Made by a program: the position numbers and the translations under genes
Assembly: GCA_030549775.1 (NCBI GenBank)
Contig: CM060171.1
Span: forward strand, 60,322,360-60,386,359
DNA: 64,000 bases
Source: Tamarix chinensis
Lineage: Eukaryota > Streptophyta > Magnoliopsida > Caryophyllales > Tamaricaceae
Reading direction: 5' to 3'
The notes under the pieces: model-generated
What the model was told of the DNA's origin: nothing
Databases searched by the model: none
Seen by the model: only the letters and a program-made list of their open reading frames with translations
In this document: positions 62,901 to 64,000 of the stretch, in pieces
Position numbering within the stretch: the stretch's first letter is position 1
How the letters are laid out: each line of letters opens with the position of its first letter

Positions 62901-63700
62901 AAGTCCTATAACTATGGGGTGTTTTGAGGACTAACTTTGACTGTTATGGATGCATGATATAGGGTTGATTGTGGAGAAAAGTCGGTGTAGGTACTAGGGG
63001 AACTCTTAAACCATTTTTCATTTCCTAAGGCTCTATTAAGCATGCAAATGACTCAATCCTCATCTCTTTGTATATTACTCTAGGTTTAGTACACACCTAT
63101 GTCATAGATATCTTCTTAATGAAGGAACTTGAAGCAAGAGGCAAAGTCATGAAAATCCATGTCATTAATCTTAGTCCCTTACAACATTTCCTAACAAAAA
63201 GTGATAAAGTTAAAATGACCTAAAATCACATATGGAAAAGTAATAGGGTAGTTCGGCTTTAACCAATCCCATAAGGCTATCTTGTCTTAGACTCAATTAT
63301 GAACATAAATAAAAACAACATAAAATTTAAAAACACCAGCTATATTGTATACTTTGGTGAGGATACCTTGAGCCATGCTAAAAATATTTTCAACACATCA
63401 TTGGTTTGGGTTCCAACCTACACATATTCACCCATTATGGTGGTGTTAATAATTGTGTAGCCATTTCCAATGGGACATAATAGTTCTAGTAACCTTTTTT
63501 AGTATTAGTTTCTTTGATTCTTGTTTCTAGCAGACTAGTTGAATAAAATCGACCATCTTTACACTAATTACTTACCTATTTTTTGTTTTAGAGGATCATT
63601 CAATCCCCTAATATTTTTGGACCTAATTTGTATAGTTGAATGTTGAAATCAAGTTTAAAGAGGTATTCCATAGAGTCATGTCTAGAAGAAAGTCTCCTGT
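60000..63700 (-). pseudogene. Old L1-type LINE relic
   Basis: Minus-strand remnants follow ORF2 order. An endonuclease-like region at about 63680-63090 includes VTRTIMSHWKWLHNY. An RT N-terminal block at 62340-62134 reads PVTMEEVRMEIFAMGGDKAP and later KNLFTTRSFPKGFN. An RT palm part near 61925 reads RCLIKLNMRKAYE, and the catalytic block near 61570 is MFVDDLLFF, so FADD is FVDD. A zf-RVT-like part near 60700-60440 reads CVLC...HEETISHIFFSC and later FGDPMRGNNGFGN. Stops and frameshifts are very frequent. It is only distantly similar to the full-length LINE at 49477-55834 and clearly much older. Limits are approximate. Confidence 0.75.
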
Positions 63701-64000
63701 CTTCCTCAAGATTTATTTGGGAATCATAGGTATGATTAAGATTAGATGCTAAAGGGTTCCCTAGTAAGAAAGTTTCCTTATTGGTACTAGGAGTAGTATA
63801 GGTTCCTCTTGGCTCATTTAATTGGTAGTAGGCCTTTGTGAATATGTTTACTACTATGATGGGTCTGACTATGCTACAAAGTTGGAATTAGAAAGAAGTG
63901 GATGATAAGTTTGAGGATGATACTCCTTTCTTCTATCATTCATAACCAACCACTGTTTTCTTAGGCTAGTAGTTTGTGGAGGATTTTTGGATACCTTAAA
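63701..64000. other. Sequence beyond the LINE relic, unidentified
   Basis: It may be the end of the LINE ORF1/ORF2 junction, but no domain could be recognised. Confidence 0.3.

Noticed and set aside
1..64000. tRNA, rRNA, miRNA, CRISPR or prokaryotic signals
   Set aside because: No cloverleaf, rRNA core, regular spacer array or ribosome-binding-site context was seen.

Overview
This window is nuclear DNA from a flowering plant, most likely a eudicot. It is AT-rich and dominated by transposable elements in different states of decay. The evidence is an intronless plant-specific gene with its own promoter, plant-type LTR elements with an initiator-Met tRNA primer site, a plant L1 LINE with an RRM in ORF1, MULE and plant-mobile-domain relics, and hAT elements with 8-bp target duplications. 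I see no rRNA, tRNA, CRISPR or prokaryotic operon structure. I cannot name the species.

Layout. 1-451 is the 5' part of a long LTR in reverse orientation. 1640-2604 (+) is a plant-mobile-domain pseudogene and 3893-5440 (-) a MULE transposase pseudogene. 6213-13940 is one large hAT element bounded by the 8-bp duplication CTAACTAA. It carries two LTR fragments, a CCHC zinc-knuckle exon fragment and a 299-bp hAT MITE. 15681-16120 is a Ty1/copia gag fragment. It abuts a decayed Ty3/gypsy element (16143-23595) with two LTRs, PBS, gag, protease, RT, RNase H, integrase and PPT. 27917-29625 is a 1.7-kb deletion derivative of the same hAT family. 30199-30732 (-) is the only convincing host gene. 32196-33025 is a three-copy 275-bp tandem array. 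33319-37495 and 42237-45917 are two long solo LTRs with perfect 5-bp duplications (AATGA and GATTC). 47085-48697 is a decayed hAT relative holding a MITE-like insert and an 85-bp tandem array. 49477-55834 (-) is a full-length L1 LINE with a 16-bp duplication. 58800-59640 (-) is a gypsy 3'-end relic and about 60000-63700 (-) a second, much older LINE.

The elements do not work together as a system; they are nested insertions of different ages. The LINE is the youngest coding element: ORF1 has one nonsense codon, and ORF2 has five nonsense codons plus one frameshift, while the endonuclease and RT catalytic motifs survive. The gypsy element is dead, with its RT motif changed to HLDG and many stops. 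The parts that most reward a second look are the large hAT with foreign cargo, the LINE, and the two solo LTRs, each with its own minisatellite. I found no clear case of a previously undescribed functional system.
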